Numbered from the stretch's first letter, positions 51,261-59,558 are shown. The stretch is 64,000 bases of DNA from JADGGV01 sp035715725 (GCA_035715725.1 DASTKT010000012.1:7202-71201); one strand, 5' to 3'. Program-made: numbers and translations. Notes: generated by a model from the sequence alone, not told the origin.

Positions 51261-52976
51261 ATGTTCGCGGTCGACAACTACCTTCTCGTCGGCGCGCTCC
51301 TCGTGCTCCTCGGCATCATGTCGAGCACGCTGTCCTCGCGCATCGGCCTGCCGGTGCTCGTGCTGTTCATCGGCGTGGGGATGCTGGCGGGGTCGGAGGG
51401 GCTCGGCGGCATCGCGTTCGAGGACTACCGCCTGGCGCACGGCCTGGCCACGACCGCGCTGGCGCTCATCCTGTTCGACGGCGGGCTGCGCACGTCCCTG
51501 GGCGCGCTGCGGGCCGTGCTGGCGCCGGCGGTCGCGCTGGCCACCGTGGGCGTGCTGGTCACGGCGGCGATCACCGGGGTGGCGGCGAGCCGGTTCCTGG
51601 GGCTGCCGCTGCTGGAGGGGATGCTGCTGGGGAGCATCGTCGCGTCCACGGACGCGGCGGCCGTGTTCGCGGTGCTGCGCTCGACGGGGCTGAACCTGCC
51701 GCCCCGGCTGGCGAACACGCTGGAGGTCGAGAGCGGATCGAACGATCCGATGGCCGTGTTCCTGACGATCGGCCTGATCGAGGTGCTCCTCGGCCGGGAG
51801 CCGCTCGGGCCGGGGCTCGCCGTGCTGTTCGCGCGCCAGATGCTGCTCGGCGGCGCGGCGGGCCTGGTCGTCGGCAAGGCGACGCTCCAGCTCGCGAACC
51901 GGCTGGACCTGGCCACCACCGGGCTCTACCCCGTACTCACGGCGGCGGCGGCGCTGCTGGCCTACGGGCTCGCCGCGACGCTCGGCGGCAGCGGCTTCCT
52001 GTCCGTGTACCTGGCCGGCATCGTGGTCGGCAACGGCCGCATCGTCTTCGAGCGCGGCGTGCTGCTGTTCCACGACGGCATCGCCTGGCTCTCGCAGATC
52101 GCCATGTTCGTCCTGCTCGGGATGCTGAGCTTCCCGAGCCGGCTGGCCGCGGTGGCCGGGCCGGCGCTCCTCGTCACGGGCGTGCTCGTGCTGGTGGCGC
52201 GGCCGGCCGCCGTCGTGGCGATGCTGTCGCCCTTCGGCTACCGCCCCCGCGAGCTGCTCTTCGTCTCCTCGGCCGGGCTGAAGGGCGCGGTGCCGATCGT
52301 GCTGGCCACGTATCCGCTGCTGTCCGGGCTGAAGGACGGCCCGCTGATCTTCGACGTCGTCTTCTTCGTCGTGCTCGTCTCCGCGGCCGTGCAGGGGTGG
52401 TCGCTGCCGCCGCTGGCGCGCGCGCTCGGGCTCCAGCGGCCGCTGCCGCCGCCGGCGCCGGTGAGCCTCGAGATCACCGCGCTGCGCAGCGTGGATGGCG
52501 ACATCGTCGAGTACGTCGTCACCCCGGCCACGCACGCCGCCGGCCGCCAGGTGCGGGAGCTGGCGCTCCCCGACGGCGCCGTGCTGGCCATGATCTCCCG
52601 CGGCGAGCGGATCATCCCGCCCCGCGGGAGCACGACCGTCGAGCCGGACGACCACGTGTTCCTGGTCGTCACGCGGCACGCCCGCCCTCTGGCCGACCGG
52701 GTCTTCGCCAGCGGCCCCGGGCCGGCGCCGGAGCTGCCGGTGCGCGTCGAGTTCCCGCTGCGCGGCGACACGACCGTCGCCGACCTGGAGGAGTTCTACG
52801 GCATCCGGCTGGGCGACGACCGCGAGCGCACGCTCGACGAGCTGCTCCGGCAGCAGCTCGGCGACCCGCCGGCGCCGGGCCGCGGCGTGACGCTCGGGCC
52901 CGTCCGGCTGTACGTGCGCGCCGTGGCTCGCGGCCGGATCGAGCAGGTGGGACTGGTGCTGGGGGACGATGCCTGA
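51261..52976 (+). CDS. NhaP2/CvrA-type K+/H+ antiporter with TrkA-C domain
   Basis: A 571-residue CPA1/CPA2-like antiporter. About 12 helices contain the ion-site region EVESGSNDPMAVFLTIGLIE with the ND pair and SIVASTDAAAVFAVLRS. After residue 395 follow a TrkA-C (RCK-C) ligand-binding domain (VVTPATHAAGRQVRELALPD) and a CorC-like extension (VADLEEFYGIRLGDDRERTL). This architecture is that of YcgO/NhaP2 (CvrA), which exchanges K+ for H+ and helps volume and pH control. GGAG precedes the ATG. Confidence 0.94.
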   Translation: MFAVDNYLLVGALLVLLGIMSSTLSSRIGLPVLVLFIGVGMLAGSEGLGGIAFEDYRLAHGLATTALALILFDGGLRTSLGALRAVLAPAVALATVGVLVTAAITGVAASRFLGLPLLEGMLLGSIVASTDAAAVFAVLRSTGLNLPPRLANTLEVESGSNDPMAVFLTIGLIEVLLGREPLGPGLAVLFARQMLLGGAAGLVVGKATLQLANRLDLATTGLYPVLTAAAALLAYGLAATLGGSGFLSVYLAGIVVGNGRIVFERGVLLFHDGIAWLSQIAMFVLLGMLSFPSRLAAVAGPALLVTGVLVLVARPAAVVAMLSPFGYRPRELLFVSSAGLKGAVPIVLATYPLLSGLKDGPLIFDVVFFVVLVSAAVQGWSLPPLARALGLQRPLPPPAPVSLEITALRSVDGDIVEYVVTPATHAAGRQVRELALPDGAVLAMISRGERIIPPRGSTTVEPDDHVFLVVTRHARPLADRVFASGPGPAPELPVRVEFPLRGDTTVADLEEFYGIRLGDDRERTLDELLRQQLGDPPAPGRGVTLGPVRLYVRAVARGRIEQVGLVLGDDA

Positions 52977-52977
52977 C

Positions 52978-52995
52978 GCGGGGTGGGAACCCCGC
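52978..52995 (+). terminator. Small hairpin just after the antiporter stop
   Basis: GCGGGG and CCCCGC pair over six bases around TGGGAA, directly after the stop of the antiporter gene. Weak, with no T-tract. Confidence 0.35.
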
Positions 52996-53051
52996 CGGCG
53001 GGGGTCGGGGTACTCGGCGCGACGACGCGGGCTCCGCCGGAGGAGAGAACC

Positions 53052-53468
53052 CTGAACCGAATCGCTCGTCTCGCGGGCGCCTTCGCCATCTCGCTGGCCG
53101 CGACGCTGGCCACGAGCCGGATGGCCGCGCCGCCGGCGCCCGCTCCCGCTGCGGGCGCGTGCCGGCCGGCCGCGCCGGCGTGCGCGCTCTCCGCCGGCGG
53201 CGGCGCCGCGGCGCCCAGCCTCCTCGCCCGCGCGGGCGCCGGGCCGGTCACGGCGCTGCGCGGGCCATCCGGCTCCGGCCCGCACCCAACCGGCGCAGAG
53301 GACCGGAACGGCCTCGCCGCGCACCTCGCCGCGCGGGCCGATGCCGCCGCGACGCGGCTCCGCGCCATCGGCCGGCGCCACCTCGAGCATTCCGCCATCC
53401 TCGCCCGGGCCCGGCTGGGACGCCTCGGCTGGCCCGCCACCGCCCCACCCCTACCGCTCCCCGCGTAG
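53052..53468 (+). CDS. Hypothetical secreted Ala/Pro-rich protein, start uncertain
   Basis: A frame of about 138 residues with an apparent signal peptide (RIARLAGAFAISLAATLATS) followed by an Ala/Pro/Gly-rich, low-complexity body with a few cysteines. No known domain. The best ribosome site, GGAGGAGAG, leads to a CTG codon at 53052; a GTG at 52983 would give 23 more residues but cuts into a hairpin. No ATG is suitable. The high GC makes spurious frames likely, so this is a weak call, supported mainly by the ribosome site and signal-like sequence. Confidence 0.4.
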   Translation: MNRIARLAGAFAISLAATLATSRMAAPPAPAPAAGACRPAAPACALSAGGGAAAPSLLARAGAGPVTALRGPSGSGPHPTGAEDRNGLAAHLAARADAAATRLRAIGRRHLEHSAILARARLGRLGWPATAPPLPLPA

Positions 53469-53567
53469 CACGAACGTTCCGCCCCGGCGGATCAACCCAG
53501 AACCCCGGTCGCCACGGCCGCGGCGGTCGCCGCGCGCCCGCGGCGCCGAGCACGCGCAGGAGCAGCC

Positions 53568-53753
53568 ATGATTCCGGTCCTTTTCGCGACGCTGCAGTCG
53601 AGCGGCGTCACGCTGTCGCGCATCGTCGCCGACATCCCGCACGACGCGTCGGCGATCTTCATCTACATCTTCACGGCCGTCTCGCTGTGGCTGGTGGTGT
53701 GGGCCAGCCGGAAGAGCGCGGGCGGGCCGCCGCCGCCCACGGACCACATGTAG
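53568..53753 (+). CDS. Small single-span membrane protein (61 aa)
   Basis: A 61-residue protein with AGGAG five bases before the ATG. One transmembrane helix (AIFIYIFTAVSLWLVVWAS) lies in the middle, preceded by an amphipathic N-terminus and followed by the tail RKSAGGPPPPTDHM. The topology and Pro-rich tail recall accessory membrane peptides of respiratory or transport complexes, but no family is recognised. A hairpin follows. Confidence 0.65.
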   Translation: MIPVLFATLQSSGVTLSRIVADIPHDASAIFIYIFTAVSLWLVVWASRKSAGGPPPPTDHM

Positions 53754-53766
53754 CCGGCGGGCGGCG

Positions 53767-53810
53767 GCGGCCTCCCGCGAAGGCGTCGTCACGGCGCCGT
53801 GGGAGGCCGC
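53767..53810 (+). terminator. Hairpin after the small membrane protein gene
   Basis: GCGGCCTCCC (53767-53776) pairs with GGGAGGCCGC (53801-53810), a perfect 10-bp stem; the 24-base loop contains a smaller GGCG/CGCC pairing. Plausible terminator 14 bases after the stop, without a clear T-tract. Confidence 0.5.
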
Positions 53811-53932
53811 GCCCCCGCGGCCGACCGGCGCCCGGCCTCCCTCGGAGCCGGGCGCCGTCGTATCTTCCGGCTGCACGGGCTCGCCCGGCGCGGCGCACGG
53901 GCGCGCGGCCGGGCACCCCTCGCCGCGAGCAC

Positions 53933-54778
53933 ATGCCGAGCGTTCCCGAGCTGCCGACGCTGACCGCCACCCGCTACGTGCAGCCACTGCGCGAGGGCGG
54001 CTCGCTCCCGGCGGTGGTGGACACCGACGAGGGCGGGCTGTTCGTCGCGAAGTTCCGCGGCGCCGGCCAGGGCGCCAAGGCGCTCGTGGCGGAGCTGGTG
54101 GTGGGTCTGCTGGCGCGGGCGGCCGGGCTGCCGACGCCGGAGCCGGCGCTGGTGGAGGTGCTGCCGGCGTTCGGCCGCACCGAGCCGGACCCGGAGATCC
54201 AGGAGCTGCTGCGGGCGAGCCATGGCGTGAACGTGGGGCTGCGCTACCTCGACGGCGCGTTCAACTTCGATCCGACCGCCGCCGGCGACCTGATCACGCC
54301 CGACCTGGCGGCGCGCGTCGTCTGGTTCGATGCGTTCACGACGAACCCGGACCGCACGGCGCGCAACCCGAACATCCTGATCTGGGAGCGGCGGCCGTGG
54401 CTGATCGACCACGGCGCCGCGATCTATGCGCACCACGACTGGTCGGGCGTGGACGAGGCGCGTACGCGCACGCCGTTCCCGCTGATCCGGGACCACGTGC
54501 TGCTGATGCTGGCCGGGAACCTCGAGGACGCGGACGCGGAGCTGGCCGGGGCGCTGACGGCGGATGTCGTGGCCGAGGTGCTGGAGCGGGTGCCCGACGA
54601 GCTGCTCCTCGACCCGACGGCGCGCCCGGAGTTCGCCTCGGCCGAGGAGGCCCGGAGCCGCTACGCGCGCTACCTGAGCGAGCGACTGCGCCCGCCGCGC
54701 ACGTTCCTGGCCGAGGCGCTCGCCGCCCGCGAGCGCGCCGCGCACGAGCCACCCCGCCGCCGCTCCGCCCGCCGATGA
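53933..54778 (+). CDS. HipA-like kinase domain protein (HipA_2 type)
   Basis: A 281-residue protein of the HipA-like kinase family. It has the G-loop/nucleotide region GGLFVAKFRGAGQGAKALVA, a catalytic-loop-like segment FDAFTTNPDRTARNPNILIW (aspartate plus asparagine spacing) and the metal-binding LIDHGAAIYAHHDW. Unlike toxin HipA it is short, lacks the N-terminal subdomain, and has no HipB antitoxin next to it. It pairs with a DUF3037 gene that overlaps its stop (ATGA). The target is unknown; it might modify a protein or small molecule. Confidence 0.82.
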   Translation: MPSVPELPTLTATRYVQPLREGGSLPAVVDTDEGGLFVAKFRGAGQGAKALVAELVVGLLARAAGLPTPEPALVEVLPAFGRTEPDPEIQELLRASHGVNVGLRYLDGAFNFDPTAAGDLITPDLAARVVWFDAFTTNPDRTARNPNILIWERRPWLIDHGAAIYAHHDWSGVDEARTRTPFPLIRDHVLLMLAGNLEDADAELAGALTADVVAEVLERVPDELLLDPTARPEFASAEEARSRYARYLSERLRPPRTFLAEALAARERAAHEPPRRRSARR

Positions 54779-55176
54779 CGACCGCCGCCTGGATCGACTA
54801 CGCCTTCGCGGTGCTGCGCGCCGTGCCGCACCCGCACCTCGAGCGGTGCGTGCCCGTGGGCGTCGTGCTCCACGCCCGCACCGCCGAGTTCCTCGGCATG
54901 CGCGTCGTGACCGACCCGGAGGAGCTGGCCGCCCGCATCCCGGACGTCGACCCGGACCTGCTCTCCCGCTACCTGGAGACGCTCCGCGCCGTGGCCGAGG
55001 GGCTCCCGACCGCCGGGCCGATCGCCCTGGCGCCGCCCTCCGAGCGCTTCCACTGGCTCACCGCGCCCCGCTCCGACGTGCTCCAGAGCGGCCCCGTGCA
55101 CGCTGGCCTGACGACCGATCCGGCGCGCGCGCTCGACGAGCTGTTCGTCGGATACGTCAGTCCGCGCGCGCAATAG
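54775..55176 (+). CDS. DUF3037-family protein
   Basis: A 133-residue protein whose opening WIDYAFAVLRAVPHPHLERC, VPVGVVLHARTAEFLGMRVV and ending SGPVHAGLTTDPARALDELF match DUF3037. This family is regularly encoded directly after HipA_2-type kinases, as here, with an ATGA overlap. Its activity is unknown; the fixed partnership suggests a substrate, inhibitor or co-factor of the kinase. Confidence 0.85.
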   Translation: MTTAAWIDYAFAVLRAVPHPHLERCVPVGVVLHARTAEFLGMRVVTDPEELAARIPDVDPDLLSRYLETLRAVAEGLPTAGPIALAPPSERFHWLTAPRSDVLQSGPVHAGLTTDPARALDELFVGYVSPRAQ

Positions 55177-55193
55177 CGGCACGCGCCGCCGCC

Positions 55194-55490
55194 TCACCCG
55201 TCCACCAGCTCCGCGTACTCCGGGTGCCGCCGGATGTAGCTCGCGACGAACGGGCACTCCGCCACCACCCGGAGCCCCTGCGCCCGCGCCCACTCCAGCG
55301 CCGTGCGCGCCAGCCGGCTGCCCACCCCCTTCCCCTCCGCCGCCGACGGCACCTCGGTATGCGTGAACACCACGGTGTCCTCGCCCTGGCGCCGGTACGC
55401 CGTGAAGGCAACGGCGCCGTCCACACGGGCCTCGAACCGTCGTCTATCCGGGTCGTGCCTGACGTCGATCGTCGCGCCGGCCTCGCTCAT
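55194..55490 (-). CDS. Small GNAT-like N-acetyltransferase (YidJ/Gcn5-related short form)
   Basis: A 98-residue protein with the acetyl-CoA pyrophosphate-binding motif EGKGVGSRLARTALEWAR and the later CPFVASYIRRHPEYAEL. This is the short GNAT_YjdJ/Acetyltransf_CG family (about 95 residues). Substrate unknown. It starts 46 bases after the antiporter-rhodanese gene on the same strand, so it may belong to the same transcript. Confidence 0.88.
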   Translation of the reverse strand: MSEAGATIDVRHDPDRRRFEARVDGAVAFTAYRRQGEDTVVFTHTEVPSAAEGKGVGSRLARTALEWARAQGLRVVAECPFVASYIRRHPEYAELVDG

Positions 55491-55536
55491 ACTCCCCCTC
55501 CACGGCGTGTCGTTGCGTGTGGCCGGCGTCTCGCGC

Positions 55537-57255
55537 TCACGCGGCCCGGCGCGGCTCGACGGGCAAGCCCCGCGCCTGCCAGGCGTCCCACCCGCCGAGC
55601 AGCGCGCGGGCCCGCGTCCACCCCGCCTGCTGAAGCTCGCGCGCCACCCGGGCGCTCGTCGCTTCGTCCCTTCACGTGCAGTACAGCACGAGCCAGGCGT
55701 CGTACGGCAGGCCGAGCCGCGTGACCGTGCGCACCGCGTCGTCCGGCGGGATGCGCAGCGCGCCCGCCGCCATCTCGGTGCTGTCGCCCCAGGCCGAGTC
55801 CGTGCGCGCGTCGAGCAGGTAGTGCGGCGTGCCGGAGCGCTCCAGCGCGGCCAGCTCGTCGGGCGTGATCCGCTCGCGGTCCGCGACGACGTCCCGCGCC
55901 ACGCCGCCCGCCTCCCGCGCGGCCGCCGGCGGCGGCGGCGCCACCTGCTCCGGCCCCGGGACGCGGGCGCCGACCTCCGGCGCCGCCGCGCCGGCCGCGC
56001 CCGCCGGGCGCTCGGCGGCCGGCAGCGGTGGCACGGAGCGCGGCGGCGGCGGCGCCGCCGTCGCCTGGGGGAGCGGCTCCGGCCGCGCGAGCAGCACCTG
56101 CGAGCCGCCGTGTACCACGATCGAGAGGAGCACCACGAGCGCGGTCACCGCGAACAGGTCCTGGCTCCCCGGCACGCCGGCGAAGACGGCCAGCAGCACC
56201 AGCAGGAGCGAGCTGAGCCCGCGCGGCCCGAACCAGACCACGAAAAGCCGGCTGCGCCGGTCGAGGCGGGTGGGCGCGAGCGTCGCCAGCAGGATCAGCG
56301 AGCGCGAGAAGAGCGCGACCGCGGCGAACGCCAGCGTCGCCGGCCGGACCACCTCCAACCCCAGCCAGATCGCGGAGACGCCCAGCGCGACGAACGTGAA
56401 GAGCAGCGCCATCGACGCGCTCGCCTCGCCGTAGTCGAAGAAGCAGTCGCACAGCTCGACGTCCACCGCGGCGATCGTGAGCCCCGCCGCGAACGCCGCG
56501 ATGAAGCCGCTCCCGCCCACGGCCTCCGCCCCCGCGAACGCCGTCAGCGACACGCCCAGCACATAGAGCGACTCGTAGTCGCGCCGCACCCCGCCCCGCC
56601 GCCGCGCCAGCTCCAGCGCGCCGATCGCCAGCAGCGCCACCACCACGCCACCGCCGACGCCCAGGAGCAGCACCCGCCCGCCCACGGCCCACCACCCGGC
56701 CCCGGGCGTGGCCCCGGGGAGCAGCGTCGCGATGGCCACAAGCACCACCGGCAGCAGCAGCGCGTCGTTCATCCCGCTCTCGATCCGGAGCGCGGTCCGC
56801 GCCGGCGGCGGCGTCGCCGGGTTGCGCAGCACCCCCCGCAGCAGCACCGGGTCCGTCGACGCCAGCGCCGCGCCGAGGATCGCGCTCCGCGCCGCGTCCA
56901 GCCCCAGCAGCGCGTACGCCGCCACCCCCGTCACCACCGCCGTGAGCAGCGTCCCCGGACCGAGGACCACCGCCGCCAGCCGCACGTGGCGCTTCACCTC
57001 CTCCGGCCGCACGCCCACCGCGTCCGTGAAGAGCACGAGAAGCAGGCCGAGCATCGAGATCGCGCGCAGCGCGCCGGAGTCCAGCGGCAGGTCGAGCAGC
57101 CCCAGACCGTACGGCCCCAGCAGCGCCCCGATGCCCAGGAACACCAGGATCGCCGGGAAGCGGCTCCGCTCCACGAGCCCCGAGAGCAGAGCCGCCACCA
57201 GGATCACCCCGCCCACGACGCCCAGCATGCCGACCAGCGGCTCCAGCTTCACCAC
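55537..57255 (-). CDS. Na+(K+)/H+ antiporter-rhodanese fusion with in-frame UGA (candidate selenocysteine)
   Basis: A 572-residue fusion if UGA 55674-55672 is read through. Residues 1-400 form a CPA1-type antiporter of about 12 helices with ALASTDPVLLRGVLRN, ESGMNDALLLPVVLV and FGPRGLSSLLLVLLA. After a Pro/Ala linker a rhodanese domain starts near residue 455 (ITPDELAALE, LLDARTDSAWGDST). At residue 528 the sequence reads LVLYCT-UGA, and the same frame continues RDEATSARVAREL, QQAGWTRARALLGG, WDAWQARGLPVEPRRAA and a stop at 55537. The usual motif is YCxCPxEATSA, so the UGA replaces the catalytic cysteine. A SECIS-like hairpin follows. The start is a GTG with GGAGG seven bases upstream. If the UGA is a true stop, the product ends at residue 527 without an active rhodanese. 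Sec insertion is inference. Confidence 0.8.
55633..55664 (-). promoter_or_regulatory. SECIS-like stem-loop downstream of the in-frame UGA
   Basis: Counting the U of UGA as 1 (minus strand): AAGC 11-14 pairs with GCUU 39-42 and GCGCC 20-24 with GGCGC 30-34, with possible CG pairing (17-18 with 36-37) in the internal loop. The 5-base apical loop is CGGGU (25-29), with G residues followed by U as bacterial SECIS elements require. The loop begins 21 bases after the UGA, in the 16-37 range known for bacterial SECIS elements. It overlaps coding sequence, as is usual in bacteria. Confidence 0.6.
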
Positions 57256-57439
57256 CCGTCTTCCTCCCTCCACGTCGAGCGACGGTCGCCCCGCGCCGCG
57301 CGCGGCCGCGACGCCACCACCCGCCTTCCGTAATCCCGGCGGCCTCGCCACGCCGGGCGCCGAACGCGCGGGCGCCGCACCACCACCCGCCGCGCGCCCA
57401 CACCCCACGCCGGACGCACGCCGCGCGCCGCCGCCCGGA

Positions 57440-57772
57440 TCACGCCTCCAGGTGCGCCTCGAAGTGCCGCGCCAGCACCGCCCGCGGCAGCGCCCCCACC
57501 ACCCGCTTCACCTCCCGCCCGTCCCGGAAGAACAGCAGCGTCGGCAGGCTGCGCACACCGTACTTCGCCGCCGTCACCGGGCTCTCCTCCGTGTCCACCC
57601 GCGCCACCCGCACCCGCCCCGCATACTCCCGCGCCAGCTCCTCCACCACCGGCTCCAGGTACCGGCACGGCGCGCACCACTCCGCGCCCAGGTCCACCAC
57701 CGCCAGCCCCGCCTGCCCCTCCACCTCCGCCGCGAAGTCCGCGTCGGTCAGCGTGCGCACGTGCTCGCTCAT
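57440..57772 (-). CDS. Thioredoxin
   Basis: A 110-residue thioredoxin with the redox motif EWCAPCRYLEPVVEELAREY, where the usual glycine of WCGPC is alanine, and the cis-proline region VRSLPTLLFFRDGREVKRVV. It reduces disulfides, and probably persulfides, in the cytoplasm. GGAG precedes the ATG. It lies between an ArsR regulator and the antiporter-rhodanese, all on the minus strand, suggesting a joint role in sulfur or redox handling. WCAPC rather than WCGPC may alter redox potential. Confidence 0.93.
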   Translation of the reverse strand: MSEHVRTLTDADFAAEVEGQAGLAVVDLGAEWCAPCRYLEPVVEELAREYAGRVRVARVDTEESPVTAAKYGVRSLPTLLFFRDGREVKRVVGALPRAVLARHFEAHLEA

Positions 57773-57820
57773 CGTCGTCTCCGTTTCCGTCTCGTCCCGT
57801 GCCGTCGCGGCGCAACGGCA

Positions 57821-57841
57821 TATTTACAATCGTCTATGTAA
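57821..57841 (-). promoter_or_regulatory. AT-rich palindrome before the thioredoxin gene
   Basis: TTACA (57824-57828) and its inverse TGTAA (57837-57841) flank an 8-base spacer in a rare AT-rich stretch. TAAATA on the minus strand (57826-57821) could be the -10 of the thioredoxin gene. The ArsR protein encoded just upstream is the likely binder. Confidence 0.5.
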
Positions 57842-57870
57842 GGCGACGACGGGGCGGAGGGTTCCCGGAT

Positions 57871-58173
57871 TCACGGCACCGCCGCGCCGGCGCCCTGCGC
57901 GGCGCCGAGGCGGGCGGACAGCTCGCGCAGGTACGCATCCAAAACGGCGCGGCGCAGGCAGTAGTGCACGTACTGCCCCTCGCGGCGGGACTCGACGAGG
58001 CCGGCGACGACGAGCTCCTTCAGGTGGTGGGAGACGGTGGGCTGGGTGACCTCCGATTCGGCGACGAGCGTCTGGCAGCCGAGCTCGTCGACGGCGGCGA
58101 TCCGCGCCAGCATGTCGAAGCGGCGCGGGTCCGAGAGCGCTTTGGCGATGCGGAAGAACTGCTCGGGGTCCAC
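57871..58173 (-). CDS. ArsR-family transcriptional regulator
   Basis: A 100-residue winged-helix regulator (AKALSDPRRFDMLARIAA, TQPTVSHHLKELVVAGLVE, RREGQYVHYCLRRAVLDAYL). Cysteines C33 (ELGCQTL) and C72 (YVHYCLR) do not form the classic ELCVCDL metal site, so it may sense redox or sulfur species rather than arsenite. The GTG start follows GGAGG. It heads the minus-strand cluster with thioredoxin and the antiporter-rhodanese. Confidence 0.91.
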   Translation of the reverse strand: MDPEQFFRIAKALSDPRRFDMLARIAAVDELGCQTLVAESEVTQPTVSHHLKELVVAGLVESRREGQYVHYCLRRAVLDAYLRELSARLGAAQGAGAAVP

Positions 58174-58278
58174 GGGGCCTCCGGGTCGCGGGACGCGGAA
58201 TAATACGGCGAGCCCGGCGGACCGGTCGAGCCCGGGCGCCGTCGGTGAGCCCGCGGCTCGCGGTCGCCGGCGAGGCCG

Positions 58279-59430
58279 TCAGCCGCTCGTCGCGCGGGGG
58301 GAGATCCCGAAGCGGTCCAGGCGGAACGGCGCGAGGTCGAAGCGCGGGCGGCCGCCGGCGAGCAGCTCCGCCTGCAGCTCGCCGATCGCGCTGGAGAACT
58401 TGAAGCCGTGGCCGGAGCAGGGGCTGGAGACGAGGACGTGCTCGGTGGCCGGGTGGAAGCCGATGACGAAGTGCTCGTCGGGAGTGTTCGTGTACATGCA
58501 CACGGAGGAGCGGAGGAGCGGGCCGTCGGCGCCGGGCATGAAGCGGCGCAGCAGCTCGCGGACGCGCTCGACCTCCTCCTGGGCGACGTCGCGGCGGAGC
58601 GTGTCCGGAACGGCCGGCTCGCCCTGGTGGTGGAGCCCGACCTTGACGCCGTGGCCGGTGTCGGGGAAGCCGTACCAGGCGCGGCCGGGCGCGGTCTCGG
58701 CGATGAAGATCGGGAAGCGGTCGGGCGCGTAGAGCTCCGGTGCGCGCTCGGGCCGGAACCAGTGGACGACGACGCGCTCGACCGCGAGCGGGAGGCGCAG
58801 CTCGGGCAGCAGCGACCCGGTCCAGGCGCCGAGGGTGAGGACGAGGCGGTCGGCGGTGCAGGCGCCGCGGGGGGTGGTCACCTCGACCGCGTCGCCGGAG
58901 GCGCTCCAGGCCAGCGCGGGCTCGCCGGCGCGGAGCTCGGCGCCGGCACGGCGCGCGCCTTCGAGGTGCGCCTCGACGCACGCCTCGGGGACGAGGAGCC
59001 CGGCGCGCGGCTCGAAGATGCCGACATCCCCCGGCGGCGGGCGGTAGCCGGGGAAGCGGCGGTGCAGCTCCTCGGCGGAGAGCTCCTCGAACGGGAGGGC
59101 GTGCTCGACGGCGCTGCGGCGCGCGCCGGCGGCCACGTAGCCGTCCGGCGGCCCGATCATGAGTCCGCCGGTGCGCAGGAAGAGATGGCGTCCGCTCTCG
59201 CGCTCGAGCTCCGCCCACAGCTCGTACGCCCGCCGGACGAGCGGGACGTAGAGCGGGTGCTCGAGGTAGGCCTCGCGGATGATGCGGGAGCCGCCGTGGG
59301 ACGAGCCGCGGTCGTGTGGGGGCGCGAAGCGGTCGAGCCCGAGCACGCGCGCGCCCCGCCGCGCGAGGTGGTAGGCGGTGGCGCTCCCCATGGCGCCGAG
59401 CCCGGCGACGATGACGTCGAAGCGCTGCAT
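58279..59430 (-). CDS. Sarcosine oxidase/N-methyl-L-tryptophan oxidase-like flavoprotein
   Basis: A 383-residue FAD enzyme of the monomeric sarcosine oxidase family. It has the dinucleotide motif VIVAGLGAMGSATAYHLARR, then RGSSHGGSRIIREAYLEHP, SVCMYTNTPDEHFVIGFHP with the cysteine that binds FAD covalently in MSOX, and the C-terminal SPCSGHGFKFSSAIGELQAE. It oxidises N-methylated amino acids, producing formaldehyde and hydrogen peroxide; the exact substrate cannot be told. The ATG at 59430 (MQRFDVIVAG) fits the family; no strong ribosome site is seen. Confidence 0.92.
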   Translation of the reverse strand: MQRFDVIVAGLGAMGSATAYHLARRGARVLGLDRFAPPHDRGSSHGGSRIIREAYLEHPLYVPLVRRAYELWAELERESGRHLFLRTGGLMIGPPDGYVAAGARRSAVEHALPFEELSAEELHRRFPGYRPPPGDVGIFEPRAGLLVPEACVEAHLEGARRAGAELRAGEPALAWSASGDAVEVTTPRGACTADRLVLTLGAWTGSLLPELRLPLAVERVVVHWFRPERAPELYAPDRFPIFIAETAPGRAWYGFPDTGHGVKVGLHHQGEPAVPDTLRRDVAQEEVERVRELLRRFMPGADGPLLRSSVCMYTNTPDEHFVIGFHPATEHVLVSSPCSGHGFKFSSAIGELQAELLAGGRPRFDLAPFRLDRFGISPRATSG

Positions 59431-59476
59431 GGGGATATGGGTACCGCCTCGGGCCGCGTCGGGCCAGGCCGCGCGG

Positions 59477-59558
59477 GCGCCGCCGCCGCCCGGGAACGCC
59501 GCGCCCCCGCCCGGGAACGACGCGCCGCCCGGGACCGACGCGCCGCCGCCCGGGCCCC
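59477..59558. repeat. Minisatellite of about 20 bases
   Basis: Four imperfect copies of GCGCCGCCGCCCGGGAACGA with small length changes lie in the divergent gap 59431-59760 between the sarcosine oxidase-like gene and the NRAMP-like gene. The rest of the gap is GC-rich with no recognised element. Confidence 0.7.

Noticed and set aside
53933..54778. HipAB-type toxin-antitoxin system
   Set aside because: The protein is short and lacks the HipA N-terminal part; the neighbouring gene is DUF3037, not a HipB helix-turn-helix protein.
55672..55674. Simple frameshift or nonsense pseudogene in the antiporter-rhodanese
   Set aside because: The frame is unchanged across the UGA, the downstream part is well preserved, and the stop sits exactly at a Cys position with a hairpin behind it. 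A recent nonsense mutation or sequencing error cannot be fully excluded, but it is less economical.
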